Below are positions 48,840-60,220 of a stretch of DNA of 64,000 nucleotides, in pieces. Below the pieces are notes generated by a model. The model searched no databases and was not told the DNA's origin. It worked only from the letters and a program-made list of their open reading frames with translations. The position numbers and the translations under genes are program-made. Location: assembly GCA_006538405.1 (NCBI GenBank), contig BJKQ01000005.1:1240001-1304000 (forward strand). Reading direction: 5' to 3'. This stretch comes from Hansfordia pulvinata. Its lineage: Eukaryota; Ascomycota; Sordariomycetes; Xylariales. Numbering within the stretch: position 1 is the stretch's first letter; each line of letters starts with the position of its first letter.

Positions 48840-50598
48840 ACTAAGCCCTGAACTGGCGGAGCGGGAAGCATGATCCCGGCGCCTGACTCAGGGACTATGC
48901 GAAACCGACTGTGTGCCTGACGCGGTGCTGTGCTGCGAGCGAGTTGGTATACCTTGCCCAGGGAAGGCTGTCGTATTCGGGTGGCCACACTGGACCATCC
49001 GCTTACGGCCCAGTGGCTCTCCTTCTCTGTCTTTTCGTCCCTCACTCTCTCTCTCTCTCGTTCTATCTCGCTCGATCCCACCGATGTCCCCCCTTTTTCC
49101 GTCCCTACGCGGTTTAGGCCGGATAGGCTCGCTAGCGGCGACGGCGGCCGCCTCTCATTGTGCTGCTCGTCTGGTATGCCCCTGTGTATCTGCTCTTCTT
49201 TCGTAGGGCTGGGCCGCCCGCGCGGTGGCCTGCGGAATGTCTATTTGGAATGCCCTGCAGATTGGGGAAATGGCCACTCTGTGCTAATCCTGGAATTGAG
49301 GTTTTGTTTCGGGATGGTGGTGAATATCACACACGCGGGTTGTGCGGCCAGAGGACTCTTGGGTGGCCACGACTCCACGTAGAGAGGACATGTGGCCGGC
49401 TGATGGATCGATCGGTTGGAACAGGGGGGGAAGAAAGAGGAAAATAAAGGGGCTGGAATGATCTAATATTGGAGTGGTGTGCCTTCTGCCCAGGACAATC
49501 TAGCAGCGAGCGATTCGGGGATAGAGTTCGCGGCGGGCCAGGGCCTCGAGTCTCGACCCTTTCTATTCACAAGCCTCTTTGGCCGAGAAGCAGACGACAT
49601 GTCACATGTGTACACCGGCTCATTGGTTTGGCGTGTCTTCTGGTCTCGACTCTTGTCGGTAGATAGATTCCATAGTCTCAAGCAAGGTCTTCGTGATTTC
49701 CCGGTCTATACCCATGTCTCCGCTGGCGGGGAGCTCTTCAAAAGTCCCAGAGACGATCAGAGGCTCAGAGCAATAACCAGCAAGCAGTAAAACGAGCCTC
49801 GTAATCGCTCACGGGGCGTGTGTGCCCTCAGAGACACGCTTCGCGATGGCCCATGTGGCCCAAGGGCGGTGGTGGATGGGCCCAGAAAAAAAAAACGCGT
49901 CACTTGGACCCTCTGGAGAGGGGCCTCGATGGGCAAGAGTGCAACATGTTCCAGGGTTGTGCAGGGGAGAGTGGTGCGAGACCGCCCTGTGTTTGCAAGT
50001 TGTAGATTTCTGCAGTAATTTACGAGCATGTACAGTGGTCTATCTGTCTATTCCCAGATGCAACTCCAAAACACACTGGCTGGATGATCGACTCTCCAAC
50101 ATGAGCCTTGACAACATGACGAGACGAGCGTCTAAACATACTGCCACGTCGCCACCTCATCCAACCCTCCCAGCGAACTCATCGAGCATGTCCATATTGC
50201 GAGCCGAGTGAAACCCCCTTACGACGCGAAAAGATCCCCAACAACGAGACCTCCTCGATGCTGGAGCCTTTCCCTGAACGCTGGGACCTCCTCCTCGACC
50301 GTGAACTTCTCCGACACTCAGACCTTCTCTCGACACCCAGATTCCTCCCCACGAATTTTCACAGATCATAACAGCAAACGAGATCGTATCGGTCGTATCA
50401 GGCAACGCTCGCGGTCCTCAAAGGCCGCTGGTATCGAAACATCTCAAACAGACAAGAGAAAGAAAAATCAAAACATCTACCGAAAAGCGACACGAAAGAT
50501 GAAGAAAAAAAAGGAAAAACCAAAGAGAAAAGGAAACAGAAAACCCGGGAAACAAATCGGACTCATAGTCCCCTCATCTCCCCAGCAAGCCCGCCCCC

Positions 50599-52368
50599 TC
50601 AAGCCGCGACGAGGCGCACAGGCACGCCTTTTCTGGGGTACAGGACGATGGCGTAGTGCTCCTGGTAGGGCTCGTTGTCGCGGGGGATGATCTGCTTGAA
50701 GCTCTGGGCCATGCGGATGATGATGTACGCGGCCTCGACCATGGCGAATTGCTCTGCGGGGAGATGATGTCAGTCACACACACACTTTCATGTTTTGAAT
50801 AGAAAAGAGATACAAGTGTAGTCTCATAAACGAAAAAAAAGGGAGAAAACTCACGTCCGAGACACGTCCGCGGCCCGGCCTGGAAGGGGATGTAGGCCCA
50901 GCCGGGCTTGATGGAGTCCCAGCGCTCGGGGCGGAACTCGTCGGGCTCCGGGCCGAAGATGTCCCCGCGCCGCTGCATCGCGTACGTGTTCATCATTACG
51001 ACGGTTCCCGCGCGGACGAACAGCGGGGAGCGCCCGTCGGCGCCCCCGCCGACGGGAGGGCGATGTCGCGCGAGGTCTCGCGCGTGCTGGCGGGGACGGG
51101 GGGGTGGAGGCGGAGGGCTATTTTTCGACGACCGTCAGTATATATCCCCTCTCTTCTGGAAGTGTCACGAGAGGAGGACGAGGGAAAAGAAAAAACTCAC
51201 ACTCGTCAATGCAGTTCTTCAGCCACGGCATGTTCTTCATGTTCTCCTCGGTGGGCAGGTTGCCCTCGCCGACGACGCGGCCGACCTCGTCGCGGATGCG
51301 GTCCCAGGCGTCCGGGTGGCGGGCGAGCATGAAGAAGAGGTTGTCGAGCAGCGCGGCGGTGGTGTCGCGGCTGGCGAGCAGGACGTTCATGACCTGGGTG
51401 CGCAGGAGGTCGCGGTCGTCGATGCGGCGGACCAGGTCGTCGATGAAGACGTAGTCGTCTCCCCCGTTGCCTCCTGCCTTCTCGCCGCTACCGTAGCGGT
51501 CCCGCCTCTCCAGAGCCTCGCCGACGTACCGGTCCACGTAGGCCCAGGAGCGGTCGCGGGCGGCGGCCGAGTCGAGCCCGCGCTTGAGCTTGTACAGGGG
51601 GCCCATCTGGACGGTGCGGGTGGCCTCCTCGGTGCAGGCGCGGTAGTCCTCGACGAAGGCGGCCTCGGCGTCGGAGCAGTTGGCCGGGTCGAGGGTGTTT
51701 GTGCTGCGGCCCAGCAGGAACTCGGTGGCGATGTCCATGGTGAGGGCGTGGAAGGGGAAGTGCAGGTTGAGCTCCGAGGAGGTGGTGTCGGCGGTGTTGT
51801 TTCCCTCGCCGCCGCCGCCGCCGTGACGAAAATGGGGCAGCAGCTGGTTGCGCAGCATGAGCTGGAAGTGTCGCTCGCAGCGGCCGATGAGGGGCGCCAT
51901 GTTGCGCTTGTAGAAGATGGGCCTCAGCATGCTGCGCGAGTGCTGCCACTTGGGCCCGTCGTTAACAAAAATGCCGTCGCCGAAGATGGGCATCAGCGCG
52001 CGCACGCGGATGTCGGGCATCCGGAAGGCGTCGAACGCCGACGAAAGCACCGCCTGCACGTTCTCCGGGTCGACGGTGCTGACGGTCGAGAAGAGGAGGC
52101 GGTCGTTGACGTACGTCGTCCCGAGCCGCCGGAACCGCTCCAGCGAGAGAGCCATGTACTCGTCCCTGCGCGCCCGGTCGATCGTCTCGAGCAGGAACGA
52201 CAGGCCGATGACCGGGTCCCCCTGGGCGACCCGGTGGTGCGACGGCACGCAGCCGTTCCTGAGCACCACCGCCCGCCGGCTGGCGTACCGCCTCGCCGCC
52301 CGGACCGCGCTGAGGACGAGCAGCGCGGCTAGCGACACCAGGCCCGCGATGAGGGTGATGGGGAGCAT
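50599..52368 (-). CDS. Cytochrome P450, CYP52-like (one apparent frameshift)
   Basis: Three exons (52368-51201, 51117-50855, 50753-50599) give about 528 residues after one base is restored. The N-terminus has one membrane helix (ITLIAGLVSLAALLVL) followed by Arg/Ser, the usual microsomal anchor. The I-helix is LLASRDTTAALL, the K-helix ExxR is ESLRLHPP, and the heme loop is FQAGPRTCLGQQFA with the thiolate Cys. GPKWQHSRSMLRPIFYKRN and the GQQFA ending match the CYP52 group, which hydroxylates the terminal carbon of alkanes and fatty acids in the ER. The exact substrate is inferred. The frame breaks in exon 2 at the CTCCCG run (about 51053-51058), between DIALP and the segment VGGGADGRSPLFV. 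One added C restores the family sequence. Confidence 0.92.
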
Positions 52369-55300
52369 TTTCCTTTTTCTTTTTCTGTCTCTCTCTCTCT
52401 CTTTTTTCTTCTCCTCTTCTTCCGTCTGTAGATCTCTAAGGGGGGGGCGGGAGGTGGTTGTCCGGGGTCTTTGGGTTGAGATCCGGGATGGGTGGTATAA
52501 GGGGGAGAGGGGGCAAGGGAAAGGGGGGAAGGGCTTGGAGAAAGAAGACAGGACAACAGGAATAATAGGTATTATCTCCAAGTTGTCATGTGAGGGGGAT
52601 ATACTCTGTATATGTAGATATGCCTGACGTATCGAGAGAGGGGAGGGGGGCAAGGCAGGGCAAGTCAAGGCAGGGCAGGGCAAGGCAAGGCAAGGCAAAG
52701 AAGTGGACAGTCCGTGTAGGCTTGCATGAGCATGTCAGGGTCCAGGTCCGTGAGCACGGGGAAAGGCCCCAGATATCTATGCGTCCGATGTCTGCTGCCG
52801 GAGAAGGTTCGACGAAGAGAGTCCCCTCCCCCCGGCCAATCTTTCCCGTGATCTATCTGAGAAGATTGCCGTGCCTCGCAGCGCAGCGCGATCGAAAATA
52901 GACGCCCGCCCCCCGCCCCTCCCCTTCTTCTTCCGTATCCACCGCGCGGCTGACGTTGACTGGCTTCATCCCTGACCCCTCTCCCCCTTCCCCGTCTCCC
53001 CTCTCCGCGGGGCCATGACATATAGTCTGACGGTGGAATCAGGAGACAGCTGTGGTTTCTCAGCGCAGCACAGCACTGCACATCAGAGCACATGGAGACG
53101 GACCCGGCAGCACCAATGAGGGGGCAGGACGCCGGCGCTTAGCGAGAGTGCGTGGCTCCTCCCCCTTGGCCCGAACGGAGATGGCAACGTTCCCCCTGGT
53201 GCCTCCGGCGTGAACTTGCCGAGAGAGGGGGCAGGGGAGGGAAGGACTTTGGTCGACCCAGCCGACGCCCAGGGGTGTGTGTGTGTGTGTGTCTGTGGCT
53301 GGAGAGGTGGTGGGAAATATTCCGCGGGCAAGGGAAGGACAGATAGAGAGAGAGCAGTGCAGTGCCGTGTGCGGAGTGCTCGTACGAGGAGTGGATGGTT
53401 GCTTGCTTGACCGTCATCAAGCCAGCACATCGCTTGGTCCCCATAGTGGCGCCCCATGGCGATCCATTCGGGCAGACATGTGTGTGTGTGTGTATGAGTA
53501 GGTAGGTATACGAGTATACGGACGGTTCAACGGTGGGAGACGGGGCTATTCTCGTCACCGCGTGGGCGTGCGCCAAGGCCAGGCGAGCAAGGCACAACCT
53601 TACAGGCTGCTTTGAGGGGGGGCGCAGCGAGAGATACTCGTACAGAGAGAGAGAGAGAGATAAAGTGGAAGTGATGGGTAGAGCACAGGAAAAACGGATC
53701 TCCATCTCATCTCCTCGCCCGTGGCTCGCGTGGTGCCCTGTGGTGTCGTGGGGTGGTCACGGCGCCCCTCTCGCCCGATCCTATATCCCATATCCATGGC
53801 GGGTTCCCCCCCCCCCTCCCCTACTCGGTGTGGATGTTTCCTTGCAGGGATGGGCCATCGATAATCTATATCGCACCCGAGATCGCCGGGGCAGGCGGGC
53901 GGGCGGGCGGCAAGCCAGCGGGACGGACTGGCAGGCACCGGGGGCCCTTCTCTCGCTTTCGTAGCGATTCGTATGAATAAGCCTGCCTGACCGCAACGTC
54001 GATGTGCTCGCGGCCGGTGTGCGGATATTCAGGGTTACGGCGCGTGAGGCTTTCTCAGCCCCCGCGGACGGACACCTCGGGCCCGACTCGGCTGTCTCTG
54101 GGGGCAAGCTTACCCGACCTGCAGTTTCAGAGGGTTGCAGAGAGACTTGAGAGAGAGAGAAGCAAGACATGATGAGCATTACATGATAAGACGGGGGAGT
54201 TGACAAGAGGTGGGAGCAAAGGGAGACAGTCAGAGAGAGTGTGTGTGGGTGACAGAAAGAGAAAGAGAAAGTAAAGAGGCTGTGCCGCTTACGCAACCGG
54301 GATTCTGACCACCACCACCACCACCACTACTATAACGACACCCCCTTACGCGTGCGAACAGACAAACAACCCGCCTCGCCCAGAATCATCAACGGCCCTG
54401 CAGCAGTCCCGCCCTAAGGTGAAGTGGGCGGGTCGTCCCAAGAGTCGTGTCGACCCTGATTAGACCTCTGACCTCGTGCTGTCCCAGTTCTTTTTAGGCG
54501 CCGAGCAGGGTTTCTCGCGCGAGTACTCATAGACAGATCCCCACGTATAAGTGACGTCTGCTATCAGACAGGCAGGCAGCTAGCTACCCTGGCCAGCGCG
54601 CCTTTTCTCGGGGCTGGCCTCTGTCTCTGTCTCCTTCGACACCGTTGAGGCTGGAGAGCAGACCAGAGGCCCTGGTCTGGATCACAGCGCAGCCCTGCCT
54701 GATTCTGCGCGTACGAGTACTCTTTACTCGTACCCTGTCCGGTATCCTCGCCTCCATTCCATGCCTCACAGCGGCAGTGACACGACGCGCGCGCACTCGT
54801 AGGCACACGCATACGAGCGTGGGCCCGACCGGGGGGCCCTGGCAAGGTCCCCCCGGATTTCGTGCATAAGGGAAACACGGGGCACGGTTCAGGCGCCGAG
54901 ACCACACGGCGGCGCCTTGTTTTCTTTTCTGGAACACGCCGACGGCCTTCCATAGCACAGACACCAAACAGCCTTTCCTTCTTGATCGGTGAGCTTGAGA
55001 GCCTCTCTGTCTGGTCTGTGAGGGTTTGGAAGAGGGAGCCGCCCGGGCCACACTGAGCTCCCACCACCACCGCCACCACCAGCACCGGCTTTTCGGTTGC
55101 AGATTGTCAATGGTCCCCCAGGGGTCGATAATTAATCAAGGAGAGATAGAGAGAGAGAGAGAGGAAACAAGACAGGCACTCCCACCCACTCACCCAAGGA
55201 GGCTTCTCCCGTGGGGGTTTTCTCAGCCGCTCGAGAGGCGCGCACTGCCCCGAGCGTCGGCGTTGGGCCATGCTCTTCTTTCATGCGGCGGGTGACGTGG

Positions 55301-55931
55301 GAGTTATTCTTAGCACTCCCCACCACCGCTCACTGCCTGAAGTACTTTGCAGCGAGGAGGAAGAAGAAGAAGAGCAAGAAATAAAAACAAAGACAGAAAG
55401 AAAAAACAGAAGAAAAAAAGAACAGGAAGGGTTGACCATGCCGGGGAAGGCCCGGCGCCGCGAGCAGCACCGGCGCCAGCTCCAACATTCAGCGCGGCTC
55501 GCTCACCGAAACTTTACTTAACGGGCCAGACCCTGATTTTGCTTTTCCAGCCAGCCTCCTCCTCGGGCCTCGCTTCTCGCCTTTGTGCTACAGTACGAGT
55601 ACTGCCGGCCTGCTTCCTTGCTTCCTTGCTTGCCTGACTTACGAGTACTGCCCGCCTGTGGATTCTCCGGTGGAACGACGACCGGCATTCCCCCTTCCAG
55701 GAACAAGGTACAGCCCGTCCGCGATTCTGCGGCGCGGAGGGCCGGGATTCTCTTCCTAGGGCAAGTCAGGAAGTCTGCTCGCGGGGGGACATCAAGCCCG
55801 TCAAGGCTGTCCCGCGAGGGTTGAGCGTCACTGCGAGCTCGCACCACTTTTTTCTGTTGTCACGCGGGCAATGGAATAAAGCCGACCAGCCTGATTTATT
55901 AGCTACCTACCTAACTACCTGATACGAGTGA

Positions 55932-55932
<1 letters not shown>

Positions 55933-55989
<57 letters not shown>
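55933..55989. repeat. (TG)n microsatellite, about 28 copies
   Basis: A perfect TG run on the plus strand, intergenic. It is complementary to the longer CA run 650 bp downstream. Confidence 0.95.
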
Positions 55990-55992
<3 letters not shown>

Positions 55993-56634
55993 GTAGCTGA
56001 GGTTCGAATAGTGAGCGAGAGAGAAAAAAAACGGCATGCAGATCACGGCATCGCGCGATACTTTCGGTGCCTGAGAGGCCCAGTCAAGGGAGTCCATGTC
56101 ATCCATCGGTGGGGGGGAATTTGCGCCGCGCCCTCCCTTACATACCTGCATACCTATCAACAGACGCTGACAATCACCTGCGCGCGGCCGAGTCGGGCTT
56201 AGGGAGCCTCGACGACGGCCGAGCTGAACCTCTCACCTCTTGTGTGTGCTCGTACCGGGGTCTGTTGTTGTTCGCTGCTTGTGGGATATTCCGATGCGAT
56301 GCGGTGCGATGCGATGCGGTGCGGTGCGGGAATGCCTCTGGAGCGGCTAATCTACTTCGATTGAGTTGGTCCGAGAGCGAGGATCTGTGGAAGCTTGCAG
56401 CAGCAGCAAACAACCACCAACAAACAATACAGTCCGTCTCTCTATCCACTCGTCTACGTGTATGCTGCTCGCAGCTCCGGAAAACCCCCACTGCTGCCCG
56501 ACGTCGACGTGCTGAAAGTGTCCGATACGCCGCAGCTGACAGTGCGGACTCCCCTAGCTTAACTTGAGAAAAAGAATAACAAATAATCAAGGACGTCTCA
56601 TTCGAAAGAGATAAATGCTGGCGGGGACTGACAG

Positions 56635-56635
<1 letters not shown>

Positions 56636-56724
<89 letters not shown>
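56636..56724. repeat. (CA)n microsatellite, about 44 copies
   Basis: A perfect CA run of about 89 bp on the plus strand. It could pair with the upstream TG run if both were transcribed together or made single-stranded. Confidence 0.95.
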
Positions 56725-56726
<2 letters not shown>

Positions 56727-58614
56727 TACCCGCATGATCGATGCCGTCAGCGATACCGCGATGTGGCCGCCTAACTCGCACCGATGAGATCCGCTGGCGG
56801 CGCGCCATTCGCGAAACTCGTCCGGTGGCCGACCCGGACAGAATACGCGTGCGTACCTTTGGGGGCCACTAAACTAACAGCGTTCCGGTAGGCAAAGCAA
56901 TTGCTCAGCTGACAGACCCGCCGCGCGCGTGTGTGGATATCGAGCGGCGGTCTGATAACAATCTTTCTTGCCTGCTTGCTTGCCTGCCTGCCTGCCTGCG
57001 GTACCCGCGTGCAGCAGGCGAAGTAGTTATTTAGTAGTAGTAAGCTTGGGAAAAAAGGACCCCCCCCCCCGGATCGCAACGTGGCGCGGCTGTCTGGTGT
57101 GTGTTGCTGGCTGGCTGACGACTATGTGCTTCGGCCTGGAAAATGGGCGGGGATGGGGGGTCCGGCGGATATTGTCCACCAGTGAAATGGGGACCACGAA
57201 TGGACGTCTCTTTCATCATCATCCACCTCATCTGTCCTGGCGGACGGTGCTGCGTCAAAGTCCGTAGTAGGAAATCTGTACGAGCAAGATGTTACTACAC
57301 AAGACAAGAAAAGAAGAGAAACCCAAGTCTGGGTTTTCGCGGTGCCGTCATCAGGGGAAGGCCGGGGGAGGCCGGGGGACAGGGGGCCATGGCCAGATCT
57401 GATATACGTTGCAGGGGCGAGGTGGGCTGGGAATTTCCCCCGGAGGGGAGGGGGGAGGGGTCCCCAACTCCGGGAGGGTTGCATACATACTCGCATCTCC
57501 TCACAGTCATCAGTCACCCACGAGGAAGGACGAGACGACGCGGACGGAGAGGCCGACGGGAGGTGGAAGAGGAGGAGAGCTGCTGAAAAAAAAAAAAGAG
57601 GCTGCAACACAAGTACGAGCAAGAGGAGGCAAGGGACGCCGCTGCCCAATCGACGGGAGACGGAGCCGAATACGCCAGACAGGACGAGCAGGCCGAAACA
57701 CGTGAGGCATTCCTGAAGACGGACGACACCCGGTAATGGAAGTCCGGCATGGGAGGGCGGGTGGCCATACTATTGGCCCAACCCCGAGATGACGCCGCCC
57801 ACGCCGACGATGCAGCCAGAGCGAGCCGAGGAGAGACAGTGGCAACGGACAGTGATCACTGCAAAACACACCCGCCCGCCAGACCAAAACAGCAGCAGGA
57901 GCAGCCGTCGCCGGCGAGCGAGAGGTAACTGGAGCCGGGTTCGGTGCCTCGAACGACGGTGGTGAGCAAGGGGACAAGCCCCGGGGGAGGTGGACTTGGG
58001 GACTCGACCCCGATGGCTTGCATTGCCGAGGTCGCGCGGTTTCCTCTGCCCTGCCCCATCGCCCGGGTTGCTGGATAGATCTGGGTCGGAACTATTAGAT
58101 CGTGCAGCGGAATATGACGAACCCCCATCACGCACGTGTAGTGTAGCGTGGTCATGTTACGACCACGGCAAGCGGGCAGGTAGTATTGTGTGTGTGTGTA
58201 TGAGAACTGTCTGTCTGTCTTTCTGGCTGCACGAGCAGTCCGTTCCAGACGAACCAACATGTCGGCCCCGGCCGCGCCGCCGTGGCCTGGTCCTTGTCGT
58301 TGCATTCCCCCCTCGCCTCTATTATGAACGGTGCGTGTCGTGGAAGAAAAGGCAAAGATCGGAAGACGCCGTAACCGAATCTCAATCTCTGGTCGCACGA
58401 GCAGGCCACGATCATCAAGTCAGGATGATGGACCGTCCAAGAAGGGACAACGCCGAGACGTCCGATCTTGTGTCTCTCCTACCCCCTCTCATCAGGTACG
58501 TCGTTTTGCCAGATCCCAGATCTGAGAGAGCCAGGGGTGACAGGGGGAGGGGGGAGGGGGAAGCAACGGTTACACCAGACGCACGCACATCGGACGAAGA
58601 CGACAGTGGTCCCA

Positions 58615-58641
58615 GGGGGGGGGGGGGGGGGGGGGGGGGGG
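58615..58641. repeat. G27 homopolymer
   Basis: Twenty-seven consecutive G lie about 300 bp beyond the stop of the minus-strand gene at 58946. The length is uncertain. Confidence 0.9.
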
Positions 58642-58945
58642 ACTTTCCCAGCGCGGACAGGGTACCATCGCGTGGGACATGCGCCGACAAGGATGCGGGC
58701 AGGCGGGCAGGCCCAGATTTCCGTCGCGTTACGCAGGCGCGCGAATCGAGTGGCGTCCCAGATCTGAGAGGCGGGGGAATCGAAGTGGTTCAGATCCGAG
58801 AATCGAAGGGGTTCAGTGGTCCGACGAGAGGAAAGAAACATGGATAGAGAGACAGGGAAGGGGGGGAAAGAAAGAAAGAAGAAGAAAAAGAAGAAGAAAG
58901 GGGGGAGGGGGAGGAGATGGATACTACTCTCCCCCTCAAGACACA

Positions 58946-59505
58946 TCACCACCAACCGGGCCAGCGCCGCGGCGTCGCCGTCACAGCCTCGACGCCGGCG
59001 ACCAGAAGCCACCGCGCCATGAGCGCGTGCAGCCACCCGCCAACGCGGCCCTCGAGGAACGTCGGCTGCCCGTCCCGCCGCCGCCAGAGCACCGTCTCGT
59101 TGACGGCCACGACCCTGCCGCCGCCGCCGCCGCCGCCGCCGCCGTGGTTGTCACCAACTCTCCCCCTGTCGTCGTCCAGTGACGCACCGCCCCCTGAACG
59201 TGAGCCCTGCTGCCCCTCCCCAGACCCCGCAGCGAAGAACCCGCACACCAGCGACCCCCGGACGATGGGGCCCTCCCACCCGGGCGGCGGCCGCAGATCG
59301 AGGACCGCCATGTCCCCGCCTCCTCCTCCGCCCCCGGTCCCCGCCCCGGCCCCGCGCCACCGGACCACGTAGACGCCGCACACGCGGTCGCCCACCGCGA
59401 ACGCGCACGAGGCCAGGTAGTCGGCGTCGAAGCTGCGGCACGCGCGGGCGATTTCCTCTCGTTCTCCGTCCTCTTCCTGTCTCCCGTCCTCTTCCTTCTC
59501 CCCAT

Positions 59506-59540
<35 letters not shown>

Positions 59541-60220
59541 ACATCAGCAGACGCCCGCAGCCGGCGCACCATGGCACGCATCACCCGGGCCTGCGGGGTG
59601 CCCGCGAACCGCGCCATGGTCGCGCGCAGGTACGCCGTCGTCAGCGCGGCCAGGTCGACCTCCCCCACTTCTTCTTCTCCTCCTCCCCGCTCTGCCGCCG
59701 CCGCCGCCCTGCTCTCCTTCTCGCCCGCGCCATCGAGATCGTCGGACTGAGAGGTGAAGAGGAAATCGCCCCTTAGAGCGGAGCGCGGGATGGGCGCGCT
59801 CGAGACGACGCGCTCGTGGGCTATCACCCACTCTCCGTCCGCTTCCCCTCCTGCGTCTGCGTCTGCGTCTGCGCCGTCCGGGCCGGGATCACGACCGCGG
59901 CCGGGGCCGGGGCTGGGCGTGTCCGCTATATCTTCAGGCAGCCGGGGGATGCCATCATCATCATCAACGCCATCACCAACGTCGCTCCCCCGCTTCAACC
60001 CCACCCGCGTAAGAGGCGCCAGCCCCTGGCGGCGGGCGCGGGGGCAGCGGGGGCCGGACTGGTGGTAGACGACGCCTGTCGCGGCGGTGCGACGGTGCAG
60101 ACGGGACAGCCAGCGGTAGGTCAGGAGCGCGGGGACGGCGACGGCGATGGCGGCCGCGGTGGTGGTGGTAGCGAGCGGGCTTGTGGCGCGGACGGAGGTG
60201 AGGTCCGTCATTTGTCCCAT
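58946..60220 (-). CDS. Membrane-anchored protein of unknown function
   Basis: One exon of 424 residues if the Met at 60220 is used; the Met at 60211 (MTDLTSVRATSP) is equally plausible. A single hydrophobic helix (AAAIAVAVPALLTYRW) follows 20 residues and is trailed by Arg and His, consistent with a signal anchor. The middle alternates acidic, Gly-rich and Ala-rich segments, with a CAG-coded Ala run of about ten. More ordered parts are SSAPIPRSALRGDFLFTSQS, LTTAYLRATMARFAGTPQAR, SFDADYLASCAFAVGDRVCG and ALMARWLLVAGVEAVT. I recognise no family. The annotated end (RRWPGWW) is doubtful: one missing base after VEAVT would give GDAAALARLVVMCLEGE, which looks more protein-like. Confidence that a gene exists is fair; its ends are uncertain. 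Confidence 0.6.

Larger units (their letters stand above)
39881..50598. other. 10.7-kb gene-poor region
   Basis: No frame here has a recognisable domain or a believable exon chain, and frames rarely exceed 200 codons. The stretch is not AT-rich, so it does not look like RIP-degraded transposon. It contains several TACGAGTA/TACTCGTA octamers (41145, 42738, three overlapping at 43182, 44064, 44927, 47642). Simple repeats include CACAC at about 42817-42840, CAACAG near 45930, CTG near 46690-46725, CA near 46860, and a G24 run. The first 0.9 kb is probably the promoter of the Zn2Cys6 gene. A secreted or RNA gene could be missed. Confidence 0.45.
52369..58945. other. 6.6-kb non-coding region rich in simple repeats
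   Basis: No supported gene. It contains GCAAG-type pentamers near 52650-52700, TG tracts near 53278 and 53479, CCA/ACC triplets near 54309, (TG)n at 55933-55989, GATGC-type pentamers near 56293-56330, (CA)n at 56636-56724, CCTG repeats near 56970-57000 and a G27 run at 58615. TACGAGTA-type octamers occur at 53509, 53635, 54712, 54725, 55594 and 55640. Confidence 0.5.

Noticed and set aside
49479..49790. 103-codon plus-strand frame with mixed composition
   Set aside because: It looks somewhat protein-like but has no domain, no signal peptide and no exon partner, so it cannot be supported.
50208..50690. 160-codon plus-strand frame rich in Lys at the P450 3' end
   Set aside because: It comes from an A-rich 3' flank and then runs antisense into the last P450 exon. 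No domain.
50908..52332. 474-codon plus-strand frame over the P450
   Set aside because: It is antisense to a P450 with intact I-helix, ExxR and heme motifs; the plus-strand product is low in complexity.
56000..56020. GGTTCGAAT resembling a tRNA T-loop
   Set aside because: No acceptor stem, anticodon arm or D-loop can be placed around it.
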